Positions 8,628 to 19,934 of a stretch of 64,000 bases of DNA are shown one piece after another. Position 1 is the stretch's first letter; each line of letters starts with the position of its first letter. This DNA comes from Xylophilus rhododendri (lineage in GTDB: Bacteria; Pseudomonadota; Gammaproteobacteria; Burkholderiales; Burkholderiaceae_C). Under the pieces are notes generated by a model that made no database searches, had not been told where the DNA came from, and saw only the letters and a program-made list of their open reading frames with translations. Position numbers and translations under genes: made by a program. The stretch spans positions 5,704,001-5,768,000 of the forward strand of contig NZ_CP047650.1 in assembly GCF_009906855.1 (NCBI RefSeq), written 5' to 3'.

Positions 8628-9833
8628 TCAGGCCGTGGGAACCGGCGGCGCCGCCACCTTGAACACCTGGGCCAGATAAGCCAGGAAGGTGTGGTCGTCG
8701 CACAGGGTCTTGCCCGGCGAGTCCGACAGCTTGGCCACCGTCTGGCCGTTGCAGGAAGTCAGCTTCATCACGATGTTGAGCGTGCGCAGGCCCATGTCGT
8801 TGGTGAGGTTGGTGCCGATGCCGAAACCCAGCGTCACCCGGTCGCCGAAATGCCGGTACAGCGACAGGGCCGAGGGCAGGTTCAGCCCGTCGGAAAACAC
8901 CAGGCGTTTGGTGTGGGCATCCAGCCGCAGCTTGGCGTAGTGGGCCAGCGCCTTCTCGCCCCAGACCACCGGATCGCCCGAGTCGTGGCGCAGGCCGTCG
9001 AAGAGCTTGGCGAAGTAGAGGTCGAAGTCCGCCAGGAAGGCATCCATGCCGATCACGTCGGTCAGCGCGATGCCCAGGTCGCCGCGGTATTCCTGCACCC
9101 AGTCTTCGAGCGCGGCGCGCTGGAAGTCGCGCAGGCGCACGCCCAGCGCCTGGTAGGTCTGCAGGTATTCGTGGGCCATGGTGCCTATGGGCACGATGTC
9201 GAGTTCCATCGCCAGCTGCACGTTGGAGGTGCCGCGGAAATAGGGCTGGGCCTGGTCGCGCAGCACTTCCACCACCTCGCGCTGCCAGGCGCGCGAGAAG
9301 CGTCGGCGCACGCCGAAATCGAAGAACTCGAAGGGATGGCGGCGCGGCATCTCGCGGCTGAACTCGTGCAGCAGCTCGATCTTGCCGGCCAGGCGTTTCC
9401 TGCCCTCGGCCAGCGCGGCCTCCTGGTCGCTGCGGCGGAAGTACAGCTCGTTGACGATGGACAGCACGAAGATCTCGAAGCCCATCACATGGACCTGCGG
9501 ACCCTTCACGTCGATGCGCAGATGCTCGCCGTCGGCGTATGCGTGGATGAACTCGCGCTGGAAGGAGAAGATGCGCAGGTAGTCGATGAAGTCCGCGCGC
9601 ATGAAACGCAGGCCGCGCAGATAGGCCTGCTCGGGCGCGGTGAAACGCAGGCTGCAGAGGTGGTCCAGCTGCTCGTTCACATCGCTCACCAGCTCGGCCA
9701 GCGGATAGGCCGTGGTGTTGCGGCAGTTGAAGGTGTATTCAGCCTCGTTCTGCGGATGCCGGTGCAGGATGGCCTGCCACATGGTGAACTTGTAGAGGTC
9801 GGTATCCAGCAGGCTGGTGATGATGGGTGTCAT
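8628..9833 (-). CDS. pncB: Nicotinate phosphoribosyltransferase
   Basis: 401 residues, normal for PncB. It makes nicotinate mononucleotide from nicotinate and PRPP in the NAD salvage pathway, coupled to ATP hydrolysis. Visible marks are the start [16 protein letters not shown], the ETTYTFNCRN-like region, the histidine in [14 protein letters not shown] that is phosphorylated in the family, the PRPP-site stretch RHDSGDP and the late [11 protein letters not shown] motif. It is transcribed alone; the following gene on the other strand is divergent. Confidence 0.96.
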   Translation of the reverse strand: MTPIITSLLDTDLYKFTMWQAILHRHPQNEAEYTFNCRNTTAYPLAELVSDVNEQLDHLCSLRFTAPEQAYLRGLRFMRADFIDYLRIFSFQREFIHAYADGEHLRIDVKGPQVHVMGFEIFVLSIVNELYFRRSDQEAALAEGRKRLAGKIELLHEFSREMPRRHPFEFFDFGVRRRFSRAWQREVVEVLRDQAQPYFRGTSNVQLAMELDIVPIGTMAHEYLQTYQALGVRLRDFQRAALEDWVQEYRGDLGIALTDVIGMDAFLADFDLYFAKLFDGLRHDSGDPVVWGEKALAHYAKLRLDAHTKRLVFSDGLNLPSALSLYRHFGDRVTLGFGIGTNLTNDMGLRTLNIVMKLTSCNGQTVAKLSDSPGKTLCDDHTFLAYLAQVFKVAAPPVPTA

Positions 9834-9879
9834 GTCTCTCTGCGCCGATATAGCCGGTCGAGTCTATGCGTTGTGCGGC

Positions 9880-9885
9880 TACAGT
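9880..9885 (+). promoter_or_regulatory. Putative -10 box for arfB, near-leaderless
   Basis: TACAGT sits nine bases before the ATG at 9895. The implied leader is only a few bases and holds no Shine-Dalgarno sequence. Confidence 0.35.
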
Positions 9886-9894
9886 GCTGGCCTG

Positions 9895-10302
9895 ATGAAA
9901 ACCGTGCCCGTCCTGGTCGATGAAAGAGAAGTGGTCTGCACCGCGATCCGCGCGCAGGGGGCCGGGGGGCAGAACGTCAACAAGGTGTCGAGCGCGGTGC
10001 ACCTGCGCTTCGACATTCCCGCCAGTTCGCTGCCCGACGATGTGAAGCAGCGCCTGCTGGCCAGCTCCGACAGCCGCATCACCCGCGAAGGCGTGCTGGT
10101 GCTCAAGGCCCAGCAGCACCGCACGCAGGAGATGAACCGGGCCGATGCGCTGGCGCGGCTGCAGGCCATCGTGGACAGCGTGGCGGTGGCGCCCACGGTG
10201 CGTCGCGCCACCAAGCCGACTTATGGCTCCAGGATGCGGCGGCTGGAGGGCAAGAGCATCCGTTCCGACACCAAGAGCCTGCGCGGCCGGGTGCGCGACT
10301 GA
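9895..10302 (+). CDS. arfB: Alternative ribosome-rescue factor / peptidyl-tRNA hydrolase ArfB
   Basis: 135 residues, close to E. coli ArfB (140). The catalytic GGQ (residues 24-26, in RAQGAGGQNVNKV) hydrolyses peptidyl-tRNA on stalled ribosomes. The C-terminal tail is rich in Lys/Arg (RMRRLEGKSIRSDTKSLRGRVRD), as needed to thread the empty mRNA channel. No codon-recognition domain is present, which separates it from RF1/RF2. The ATG at 9895 is used; the in-frame start 78 bases upstream overlaps pncB. Confidence 0.93.
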   Translation: MKTVPVLVDEREVVCTAIRAQGAGGQNVNKVSSAVHLRFDIPASSLPDDVKQRLLASSDSRITREGVLVLKAQQHRTQEMNRADALARLQAIVDSVAVAPTVRRATKPTYGSRMRRLEGKSIRSDTKSLRGRVRD

Positions 10303-10321
10303 GGCTCTGCGTGGCCTGGCG

Positions 10322-10747
10322 CTATTCGTTCAGCAGGACGAACTGGAGCGCCAGTTTCGGCAATTGGCTGGGGTAGGGCGTGATGGTGACGGCCGCGTTT
10401 CTTCTCAGTTCGAATCCCGGAACTTCGCCGTGCAGCGTGTCGCCGAAGCCGCCGATGGAGATTTCCTGCGCCTGCTGAAATTGCAGCCGATCGGTATTGG
10501 CCTCCCACAGCTTGATCTTTCCTTCGATCAGCTTGCCGGATTCGGTGCGCGGCTTGGTCCATGGCTTTTGAAGCGGCGCGACGAAGTCATAGCTGAAGTC
10601 GGACCACAGGACCGGGTCCATGCACCGCAGGGACCAGCCGTCGTCGCGGATGTTGATCATGAGCGGACAGGCACCTAAATTGAAAAACCCGCCTGCGCCG
10701 TTTTCGACGAGGCCGGTTCCGCCCATGATCTTGATATAGCTTGCCAT
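10322..10747 (-). CDS. Hypothetical protein, 141 residues
   Basis: I do not recognise this protein. It has 141 residues, no signal peptide and no membrane helix, and is mostly beta-strand sequence with many aromatic and Gly residues (MGGTGLVENGAGGFFNLG near the start, ISIGGFGDTLHGEVPG near residue 100). Codon usage is less GC-biased than in its neighbours. It converges on arfB with a 19-base gap and faces the AT-rich stretch that follows. A cytosolic accessory protein of unknown role is all that can be said. Confidence 0.55.
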   Translation of the reverse strand: MASYIKIMGGTGLVENGAGGFFNLGACPLMINIRDDGWSLRCMDPVLWSDFSYDFVAPLQKPWTKPRTESGKLIEGKIKLWEANTDRLQFQQAQEISIGGFGDTLHGEVPGFELRRNAAVTITPYPSQLPKLALQFVLLNE

Positions 10748-11114
10748 TTTCTACCTGAGCATGCTGGTTGCGAGTACGCACTCCAGTTTGTCGAGGTGTT
10801 GGCATTCATCAAATAGGGAGGGTGTACTAGCTAATGGTTTGGGTGCGTTAGTGGCTTGGATGTTTGAAAAATCGTCGGCGCGGCCAATGACTGTTATGCA
10901 TGTGGCAACAAGTAAAACATTTTTTCAAACTTTAATTAACTTAAAACCAACTCCAGCTTGTGTCTAGGAAATCTGTTTTAGAGAAGGCTCAATGAAAATT
11001 TGATGGATCTGAGGATGTTCACATTTGGGTGTAAGTGTTTATTATGCGGCGCTTCGAGTACATCGCGAGCAAGCCAATGCGTCAACGCTTGCGAATTTTC
11101 CAAGTGACATCCAA
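10748..11114. other. AT-rich intergenic stretch
   Basis: About 370 bases between the hypothetical gene and the BacA-like gene, visibly poorer in GC than the rest of the window, with runs such as AACATTTTTTCAAAC and TTTAATTAACTTAAAA near 10917-10950. No convincing gene, RNA or inverted repeat is seen. It probably holds the promoters of the flanking divergent genes and may mark acquired DNA. Confidence 0.5.
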
Positions 11115-11716
11115 ATGCGCGACTCTGCTGCAAATCATATTCAATTGTCCGAATCTTCGCGGCCACCACCAATAAACAGATTGGCCACTATTTGCGACGA
11201 CCCCCTTGGACTCACGTGCAGTATGGACGTGGCAAGCAGATGGGGCGCGGCACGGGAATTGCTGCCACACTCCTCTTTCGAATTGGCCGCACTGTCAGTC
11301 AAGGAGGGAAATGCGGATGCATTCCTTGTCGCAGGAGCCTATCCGCATTTGAATGCATTCATCATGGATGCGGATTTGCTCGTGCGCGACACGTTCGTCA
11401 TGAAGATTCCGGCCCTGATTCTCGCGTGCAGAGCCAATGAAAGGAGCAATGAATTCGGCACGCTGTTTCATCACCCCGCAGTGACGCCGTTGCTTTCAGA
11501 GCTTGCAGTCGGTTGGAAAGAGGCCGTGCATGCTCCGTCAAATTCGCAAGCTTGTCGTGAGCTTATTTCCGCGCCCGGTCCGGCGCTTTGTATTACCAAC
11601 TCCTTTGCGTAAAACATTTCGGGCTGAAGGTTTTGAGCATCCTGCGCGAAGGAATCCTGATGCCGTGGATTTGCTTTGAAAAAAGGCGGGCGCTTTCGGA
11701 AGCTCCGACGCGATGA
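11115..11716 (+). pseudogene. BacA-like prephenate decarboxylase family protein, one-base frameshift near 11604
   Basis: From the ATG at 11115 the frame stops at 11612, but a -1 shift just before that stop continues as VKHFGLKVLSILREGILMPW to a TGA at 11716. Joined, they give about 200 residues, the length of Bacillus BacA (204), which decarboxylates prephenate in bacilysin synthesis. Recalled BacA features line up: SFE, a GAYPHLNAFIMDADL stretch for VPHAYDGIKHFYMRPDL, HHP, SNSQA, CITN for ALTN, then KHFGL for QKYGL and a final P-W. The gap between TN and GL matches BacA only if one base is added. The usual GPEGT motif is altered (DPLGLT), so substrate and activity are uncertain. The alignment is by eye from memory. 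The stop at 11716 overlaps the ribosome site of the following MFS gene. Confidence 0.5.
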
Positions 11717-11725
11717 AAGGTCGCC

Positions 11726-12892
11726 ATGCATGATGGAAAAACCAAGTCTGGCGGCGGTGTGGCCGCGCTGGTGCTGGGCGTGGTTGCGATCGGCATTGAA
11801 GGCTTGATCGTCGCGCCCGTATTGGCCGACATATCGGGAGCCTTCGGTGTGGCCCCGGCGCAGGCTGCCTCGGTGGTGTCGGCTTACGGGCTGTCGCTGG
11901 CGATCGTCGCGCCGCTGGTCGCTTTGCTGGGATGGCGCGTGTCGCGCAAGACCGCCATGCGCGCGGGATTGATCATGTTTACCGCAGCAGGCCTGCTGTG
12001 CGCCTGCGCTTCGAGTTTCCAGACCCTTTTGCTGGCCCGTGCGGCTTGTGGCGCCGCGGTGGGAATTTATCTGCCCGCGTGTTATGCCTACGTAGGTGAT
12101 ACGACAGCTTATGAACAGCGGGGCCGGGTGATGGGGCGCGTGATGGCCGGCTGGTCTTTGGCTTTGATCCTGGGAGTCCCGCTGGGCAGCTTGCTGGCTC
12201 AGTTCTGGGGCTGGCGATCTGCGTTCATCGTGACGTCCGCCCTGAGCGCTGTGGCGGCCGTGATGGTGGCCAGGCTGCCGGCCGGGCCGCCGCAGGCGGC
12301 CGCATCGAGCCTTTTGCCGCTCTCCGGCAGGCTGTATTTGGGCAAGGGTGTGCCGGCACTGCTGCTCCTCAATTTCTTCGACATGTTGAGCTTCTACGGC
12401 GTCTACACCTTCCTCGGTGTGGCGGTGAGGCAGCGACTGGGCGGGGGCAGCGGGTTCTTCGGGTGGTTCGTGTGCTGTTATCGCCTTGGGCTGCTGCTCA
12501 GCACTTCCAATGCCCGTGTCCTGGATCGTTTCGGCAAGGAGCGTGTGCTGGGGCTGGTGCTGGTCTTGCTGGCAGGCCTGCTCGGGCTGCTGCCGGCGGC
12601 GCTGCAGCATGTGACGGCGCTCGCGGGGGTGATGCTGGTCTGGGGTGTGCTGCAGGGCCTGGCACAGACCGGCAGCGCCACCCTGGTCACGGCCGCGTCC
12701 GGCACCGCGCGCGGGCTGGCGATGGCATGCATGAGCTGCAGCACCTACATGGCGGTCGGAATTGGTTCTTTTGCTGGCGGCCGGCTGATGCACGCAATGG
12801 GTTTCGAAGCGCTGGCGCTGGCTGGCACGCTGTCTGCGGTGCTGGCGTTGGGCCTGCTTCGTCGATATTCAGCCGCGAAGCCGACCATTTGA
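11726..12892 (+). CDS. MFS transporter (DHA1-type efflux, 12 helices)
   Basis: 388 residues with twelve hydrophobic helices and the MFS loop 2-3 motif in reduced form (GWRVSRKTAMRAG) as well as GRVMGRVMAGWSLALILGVPLGS (motif C-like helix 5 of exporters). GAAAGG precedes the ATG at 11726 by five bases. It lies nine bases after the restored end of the BacA-like gene, so the two form an operon. Bacilysin loci also pair BacA with an MFS exporter (BacE, about the same length) that gives self-protection; by analogy this may export the product, but drug or metabolite efflux in general is as likely. Confidence 0.8.
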   Translation: MHDGKTKSGGGVAALVLGVVAIGIEGLIVAPVLADISGAFGVAPAQAASVVSAYGLSLAIVAPLVALLGWRVSRKTAMRAGLIMFTAAGLLCACASSFQTLLLARAACGAAVGIYLPACYAYVGDTTAYEQRGRVMGRVMAGWSLALILGVPLGSLLAQFWGWRSAFIVTSALSAVAAVMVARLPAGPPQAAASSLLPLSGRLYLGKGVPALLLLNFFDMLSFYGVYTFLGVAVRQRLGGGSGFFGWFVCCYRLGLLLSTSNARVLDRFGKERVLGLVLVLLAGLLGLLPAALQHVTALAGVMLVWGVLQGLAQTGSATLVTAASGTARGLAMACMSCSTYMAVGIGSFAGGRLMHAMGFEALALAGTLSAVLALGLLRRYSAAKPTI

Positions 12893-12989
12893 AAGAGCCG
12901 GCCGTATGTCACCAATGGTCTGCTGCGCTTCTGCAAGTGCGCGGCAGCGGGTGGGCCGTGCTGCACACCAGTACGCGCAAGCCTATAAA

Positions 12990-13021
12990 AAAGCCGGCGG
13001 CCCGTAAGGACCGCCGGCTTT
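12990..13021 (-). terminator. Rho-independent terminator downstream of icd (bidirectional)
   Basis: AAAGCCGGCGG and CCGCCGGCTTT form a perfect 11-bp stem with a 10-base loop. On the minus strand the stem ends in T-rich sequence, correct for the isocitrate dehydrogenase stop at 13052; the MFS gene on the plus strand can use it too. Confidence 0.85.
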
Positions 13022-13051
13022 CAGGAACGACCTGATCGACGCTGACGCGGA

Positions 13052-15897
<2,846 letters not shown>

Positions 15898-15995
15898 GGA
15901 TTGATTTTTTCGTCGTGGGCTGGTCTGTGGGAATATTTTGCTTGATTGGAGCGAATGAGGGCAAAAGCAGGCAAATTTCGCCCCGGCCGCGCTTC

Positions 15996-16001
15996 TAGAC
16001 T
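15996..16001 (+). promoter_or_regulatory. Putative -10 box for a leaderless metC mRNA
   Basis: TAGACT is six bases before the ATG at 16008 and there is no Shine-Dalgarno sequence between them. The spacing equals that of several other genes here. Confidence 0.4.
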
Positions 16002-16007
16002 TTCGGC

Positions 16008-17189
16008 ATGCCCCTGTCATCCCTGCTCGATTGCGAAACCCGCCTGGTCCACGGCGGCCGCGACCCCTCCAGCCATGCCGGCATGGTCAACACGCCGGCC
16101 TTTCGCGGCTCCACCATCGTGGCTTCGTCGCTCGACGAATGGGAGTCGCGCAAGCTGCCGGGCAACCCCTATGCCTCCTATGGCCGCTTCGGCACGCCGA
16201 CCACCCGGGCGCTGGAGACGGCGCTGGCGGACCTCGAGGGGGGCTTCCGCTCCATCGTCTTCCCCTCCGGCCTGGCCGCCTGCACCCACAGCCTGCTGGC
16301 CCTGCTGCGGCCGGGCGACCATGTGCTGATGACCGACAGCGTCTATGGTCCGACGCGTGCCTTCGCCACCACCGTGCTGCGCCGCTTCGGGGTGGAGACC
16401 GAGTTCTTCGACCCGGGCGCAGGCGCCGCCATCCGCGAACTGATCCGTCCGAACACACGGGTGGTCTATGTCGAATCGCCCGGCTCGGCCACCTTCGAAG
16501 TGCAGGACATACCGGCCATCGCCCGCGAGGCGCACCGTGTCGATGCCTTCGTGGTGATGGACAACACCTGGGCCAGCCCCCTGTTCTTCAAGCCCTTCGA
16601 GCATGGCGTGGACATCTCGGTGCAGGCGGCGACCAAGTACATCGTCGGCCATTCCGATGCGCTGCTCGGCGCGGCCACCGCCAACGAACGGGCCTGGCCG
16701 CTGCTGCAGCAGGTGGCGCACGATTTCGGCCAGACCGCGGGGCCGGACGACCTCTACCTGGCGCTGCGCGGCCTGCGCACCCTGTCGGTGCGGCTGAACC
16801 GGCATTGGGAGAACGGCGTGATGCTGGCGGAGGCGCTGGCCCGCCATCCCATGGTGGCGCAGGTGCTGCATCCGGCCTTGCCTTCGGATGCGGGGCACGC
16901 CATCTGGCGGCGCGACTTCACCGGTGCGAGCGGTCTGTTCGCCATCGCGCTGCAGCCGGTCGGCCGAGAGGGGCTGCGTGCCTTCTTCGACGGGCTGGAA
17001 CTGTTCGGCATCGGCCTGTCCTGGGGCGGCTACGAGAGCCTGGCGCTGCCGATGGATGCGCCCACCCGCTCGGTGAAACCCTGGCGGCATGCGGGGCCAC
17101 TGGTGCGCATCCATGCCGGGCTGGAATCCTGCAAGGACCTGATCGAGGACATGAGCGCCGCGCTTGACCGCATGCAATGCCTGGTTTGA
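16008..17189 (+). CDS. metC: Cystathionine beta-lyase (PLP-dependent)
   Basis: 393 residues of the Cys/Met-metabolism fold-type I PLP family. The Schiff-base lysine is Lys210 in SVQAATKYIVGHSDAL, the same residue number as in E. coli MetC. Other marks are the start CETRLVHGG, YGRFGTPTTRALE, VVYVESPGS and the late SWGGYESLALP. It cleaves cystathionine to homocysteine, pyruvate and ammonia. The sequence favours MetC over gamma-synthase, and the divergent Lrp regulator suggests amino-acid control. Confidence 0.92.
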   Translation: MPLSSLLDCETRLVHGGRDPSSHAGMVNTPAFRGSTIVASSLDEWESRKLPGNPYASYGRFGTPTTRALETALADLEGGFRSIVFPSGLAACTHSLLALLRPGDHVLMTDSVYGPTRAFATTVLRRFGVETEFFDPGAGAAIRELIRPNTRVVYVESPGSATFEVQDIPAIAREAHRVDAFVVMDNTWASPLFFKPFEHGVDISVQAATKYIVGHSDALLGAATANERAWPLLQQVAHDFGQTAGPDDLYLALRGLRTLSVRLNRHWENGVMLAEALARHPMVAQVLHPALPSDAGHAIWRRDFTGASGLFAIALQPVGREGLRAFFDGLELFGIGLSWGGYESLALPMDAPTRSVKPWRHAGPLVRIHAGLESCKDLIEDMSAALDRMQCLV

Positions 17190-17198
17190 TTCCGCGGT

Positions 17199-17204
17199 GA
17201 GAAT
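17199..17204 (+). promoter_or_regulatory. Putative -10 box for the 17212 gene, leaderless type
   Basis: (T)GAGAAT lies seven bases before the ATG at 17212; no ribosome-binding sequence is present. Confidence 0.35.
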
Positions 17205-17211
17205 CGGCGCA

Positions 17212-18720
17212 ATGGAATCGACAAGTCTCCCTTTTCACACCCGGGCACAGGGCCTGGCCGCACTGGAGAGCCGGCTGGCCCAGGACCTGAGCTATCTCGG
17301 CTGGCCGGCCAAGCGCTGGATGCCGGCCCTCACGCATGAAGGCGAGCCGGTGCTGGACGTGGCCATCATCGGCGGTGGCCAGGCCGGCCTGGCCGCCTGG
17401 GTCGGCCTGGCGCAGCAGGGCATACGCGCGGTGGTGCTCGACCGTGCCCCGGCCGGCTTCGAAGGCCCCTGGGCCACCACCGCCCGCATGGAGACCCTGC
17501 GTTCGCCCAAGGAACTCACCGGCCCGGCCATGGGCCTGCCGGCGCTGACCTTCCGCGCCTGGTTCGAGGCGCAGTTCGGCGAGCAGGCCTGGGCCGCGCT
17601 CGACAAGATCCCGCGCCTGCAGTGGATGGACTACCTGCGCTGGTACCGCCAGGCCATGGGCGTGGACGTGCGCAACGACGTCGAGGTCACGGCCATCCTG
17701 CCGCGCGCCGATGGCCTGGTGCGGCTGGAACTGCGTACGCCCGAAGAACACAGCAGCCTGCTGGCCCGCCGGGTGGTGCTGGCCACCGGCCGCGACGGGC
17801 TGGGCGGCGCGGCCATCCCCGGCTTCGTGCACCGGCTGCCGCGCGAGCGTTGGGCGCATTCCTCCGATGCCATGGACTACGCCGCCCTGGCCGGCAAGCG
17901 GGTGGTGGTGGTCGGCGCCGGCTCGTCCTCGATGGACAGCGCCGCCACCGCGATGGAGATGGGCGCGGCCAGCGTGGACCTGCTGATCCGCCGCGACGAC
18001 CTGCCGCGCGTCAACAAGGGCAAGGGCGCAGGCTCGCCCGGCCTGGTGCATGGCCACTACGACCTGCCCGACGAGCACAAATGGCGCATCCGCCACTACA
18101 TCAACAAACTCAACGTGCCGCCGCCACGCGGCAGCACCCAGCGGGTGTCGAGTCATGCGAACGTGCGTTTCAACTTCGGCTGCGCCATCCTGGATGTGGC
18201 CATGCGCGGCGACACCCTGGTGATCGCCACGCCCAAGGGCCGTTTCGAGGCCGACTTCCTGATCGTGGCCACCGGCTTTCGCATCGACTGGTTCAGCCGG
18301 CCCGAGTTCGCCGCCATCGCGCCCCATGTGCGGTCCTGGAGCCAGCGCTTCCGACCCGCGCCGGGCGACGAGGACCAGGAACTGAACGACTCGCCCGACC
18401 TCGGCCCGGCCTTCGAACTGCAGGAAAAGACGCCCGGCGAATGCCCAGGCCTGGACCGCATCCACTGCTTCTGCTACCCGGCGGCGCTGTCGCACGGCAC
18501 CGTCTCGGGCGACATCCCGGCCATCAGCGAGGGCGCGCGCCGGCTGTCTCAAGGCATCGCAAGCTTGTTCTACGCGCAGGATTTCGAACTGCACTTCGCC
18601 AACGTGCTGGCTTACGATGAGCCCGAACTGCTGGGCGACGAATGGGTGCCCGCCGGCACCGAGCACATCCTGCAGCCCGACCCCACATCCCTGACGACCT
18701 CATCCGGTACACAGCCATGA
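17212..18720 (+). CDS. FAD/NAD(P)-binding oxidoreductase, flavin monooxygenase-like
   Basis: 502 residues with two Rossmann motifs: VAIIGGGQAGLAA near residue 48 for FAD and VVVVGAGSSSMDSA near residue 236 for NAD(P). The LVATG-type strand signature appears as VVLATGRDG and FLIVATGFRIDW. The layout resembles class B flavin monooxygenases and N-hydroxylases, but no diagnostic FMO motif is complete, so the substrate is unknown. The ATG at 17212 is used rather than an ATG 48 bases earlier inside metC. The stop overlaps the next start as ATGA, tying it to the two AhpD-fold proteins that follow. Confidence 0.8.
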   Translation: MESTSLPFHTRAQGLAALESRLAQDLSYLGWPAKRWMPALTHEGEPVLDVAIIGGGQAGLAAWVGLAQQGIRAVVLDRAPAGFEGPWATTARMETLRSPKELTGPAMGLPALTFRAWFEAQFGEQAWAALDKIPRLQWMDYLRWYRQAMGVDVRNDVEVTAILPRADGLVRLELRTPEEHSSLLARRVVLATGRDGLGGAAIPGFVHRLPRERWAHSSDAMDYAALAGKRVVVVGAGSSSMDSAATAMEMGAASVDLLIRRDDLPRVNKGKGAGSPGLVHGHYDLPDEHKWRIRHYINKLNVPPPRGSTQRVSSHANVRFNFGCAILDVAMRGDTLVIATPKGRFEADFLIVATGFRIDWFSRPEFAAIAPHVRSWSQRFRPAPGDEDQELNDSPDLGPAFELQEKTPGECPGLDRIHCFCYPAALSHGTVSGDIPAISEGARRLSQGIASLFYAQDFELHFANVLAYDEPELLGDEWVPAGTEHILQPDPTSLTTSSGTQP

Positions 18721-19226
18721 CTTCTCCCGACATCATCGACGGCGTGGTGCCCCTGGCCGCAGGCCATCCGGTGCACGCCCTGCGCCACGAACGCCAGAAG
18801 GTGGTGGCCGCCACCCAGGCCAGCTACGAAGCCCTGTTCGCCCCCGAAGTGCGCGACATTTCCGTGCCCGAGCGCCTGATGGTGGCGCTGCATGCCAGCC
18901 GGCTCTCGCGCTCGGACAGCCTGGCCGCCGTCTACCGCGCCCGGCTGGTGGAGGAGGGCGCCAAGGCCGCCCTGATCGACGCGGTCGACGCCGGCCTGCC
19001 GCTGCCCGACAACGAGGAGCGCCTGGCCACCATCCTGGCCTTCACCGGCAAGCTGATCACCAAGCCGATCGACGGCGACCGCGAGGCCGTCGAGGAACTC
19101 ACGGCCGTGGGCCTGAGCACGCCGGCCGTGGTGGCGCTGGGCCAGCTGATTTCCTTCCTGTCCTACCAGATCCGCGTCGTCGCAGGGCTCAAGGCCCTGG
19201 TCGCCGCCACCGGAGACGCAGCATGA
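18717..19226 (+). CDS. CMD domain protein, Avi_7170-type (AhpD-like fold, no CxxC)
   Basis: 169 residues, all-helical, of the carboxymuconolactone decarboxylase/AhpD superfamily. It starts MTSPDIIDGVVPLAAGHPVHALR and resembles the CMD family known to occur beside a second AhpD-fold protein (Avi_7170/Avi_7169 families). It lacks the redox CxxC pair, so it is probably a structural or binding partner. Four-base overlaps on both sides (ATGA at 18717 and 19223) show tight coupling with the flavoprotein and the peroxidase-like protein. Confidence 0.8.
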   Translation: MTSPDIIDGVVPLAAGHPVHALRHERQKVVAATQASYEALFAPEVRDISVPERLMVALHASRLSRSDSLAAVYRARLVEEGAKAALIDAVDAGLPLPDNEERLATILAFTGKLITKPIDGDREAVEELTAVGLSTPAVVALGQLISFLSYQIRVVAGLKALVAATGDAA

Positions 19227-19831
19227 GCGACGCCGCCAACACCCCCATCCGCATCAACGGCTTCACCAACGAGACCCTGGGCTGGAAACCCTGGCTCGAC
19301 ACGGTGGAGTTCGCCAGCGCCACGCCCGAGCAGGTCGCCGCGCTGGAGGAGATGAGCCCGGTCGCCAAGAACTCGCCCTACTTCCTGCTGCTGGCGCACC
19401 AGCCCGAGATCCTGAAGCAGCGCTCCATCGCCTTCAACGCCATCATGTTCGCGCCGGGCGGCATGCCGCGCGCGGAGCGGGAACTGGGCGCAACGGTGGA
19501 GTCGGTGGTCAACGGCTGCGTCTACTGCACCTCGGTGCATGCGCAGCGCTTCGAGCAGCTGGCCAAGCGCAACGACGTGATCACCCAGGTCTTCGAGGAT
19601 CCGCAGACCGCCGGCACCAGCGAGCGCGAGAAGGCCATCGTGGCCTTTTCCATCCTGCTCGGCCAGCATCCGGAGAACGTCACGGCCGAGCACATCCGCG
19701 TGCTGCGCAAAGCAGGGCTGACGGATACCGAGATCCACGACCTGGTCCATTCCGTGGCCCTGTTCGCCTGGGCCAACCGGCTGATGCTGAACCTGGGCGA
19801 AGCCGTGTTGCCCGAGGCGCCTTCCGCCTAG
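19223..19831 (+). CDS. Alkylhydroperoxidase domain protein, Avi_7169-type
   Basis: 202 residues with the AhpD redox motif CVYCTSVH (Cys99, Cys102, His106), which supports a peroxidase or disulfide-exchange role. Helical AhpD fold follows, with REKAIVAFSILL and the C-terminal MLNLGEAVLP. It belongs with the preceding CMD protein as a known gene pair. With the flavoprotein upstream and a Bug solute-binding protein downstream, the set looks like an oxidative catabolic unit that includes its own peroxide or radical defence; the substrate is not known. Confidence 0.83.
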   Translation: MSDAANTPIRINGFTNETLGWKPWLDTVEFASATPEQVAALEEMSPVAKNSPYFLLLAHQPEILKQRSIAFNAIMFAPGGMPRAERELGATVESVVNGCVYCTSVHAQRFEQLAKRNDVITQVFEDPQTAGTSEREKAIVAFSILLGQHPENVTAEHIRVLRKAGLTDTEIHDLVHSVALFAWANRLMLNLGEAVLPEAPSA

Positions 19832-19934
19832 AAGCCGCTCGGAATATTTCCGAGCAAGCTCATGCGCGGGCCGGATAAGGGTGGGCGATGTGGGTGATAC
19901 CGTCGCCTGGCATCCAATTTGCCTAGCTTCCTCC

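Noticed and set aside
6537..9923. Very long plus-strand open frame (over 1,100 codons) across the SelO, lipoprotein and PncB genes
   Set aside because: It is antisense to three well-supported genes, has low-complexity Gly/Ala/Val/His-rich sequence and no domain; GC-rich DNA makes such frames by chance.
10400..10425. tRNA-like T-loop sequence GTTCGAATCCC
   Set aside because: The flanking bases do not form a T-stem and no acceptor or anticodon arm is nearby; it lies within a reading frame.
11025..11114. TTG at 11025 as start of the BacA-like protein
   Set aside because: It adds 30 residues with no family similarity; the ATG at 11115 gives the leader length seen in BacA.
10748..11114. Insertion sequence or attachment site in the AT-rich gap
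   Set aside because: No transposase fragment, terminal inverted repeat, target duplication or tRNA end could be found by eye.
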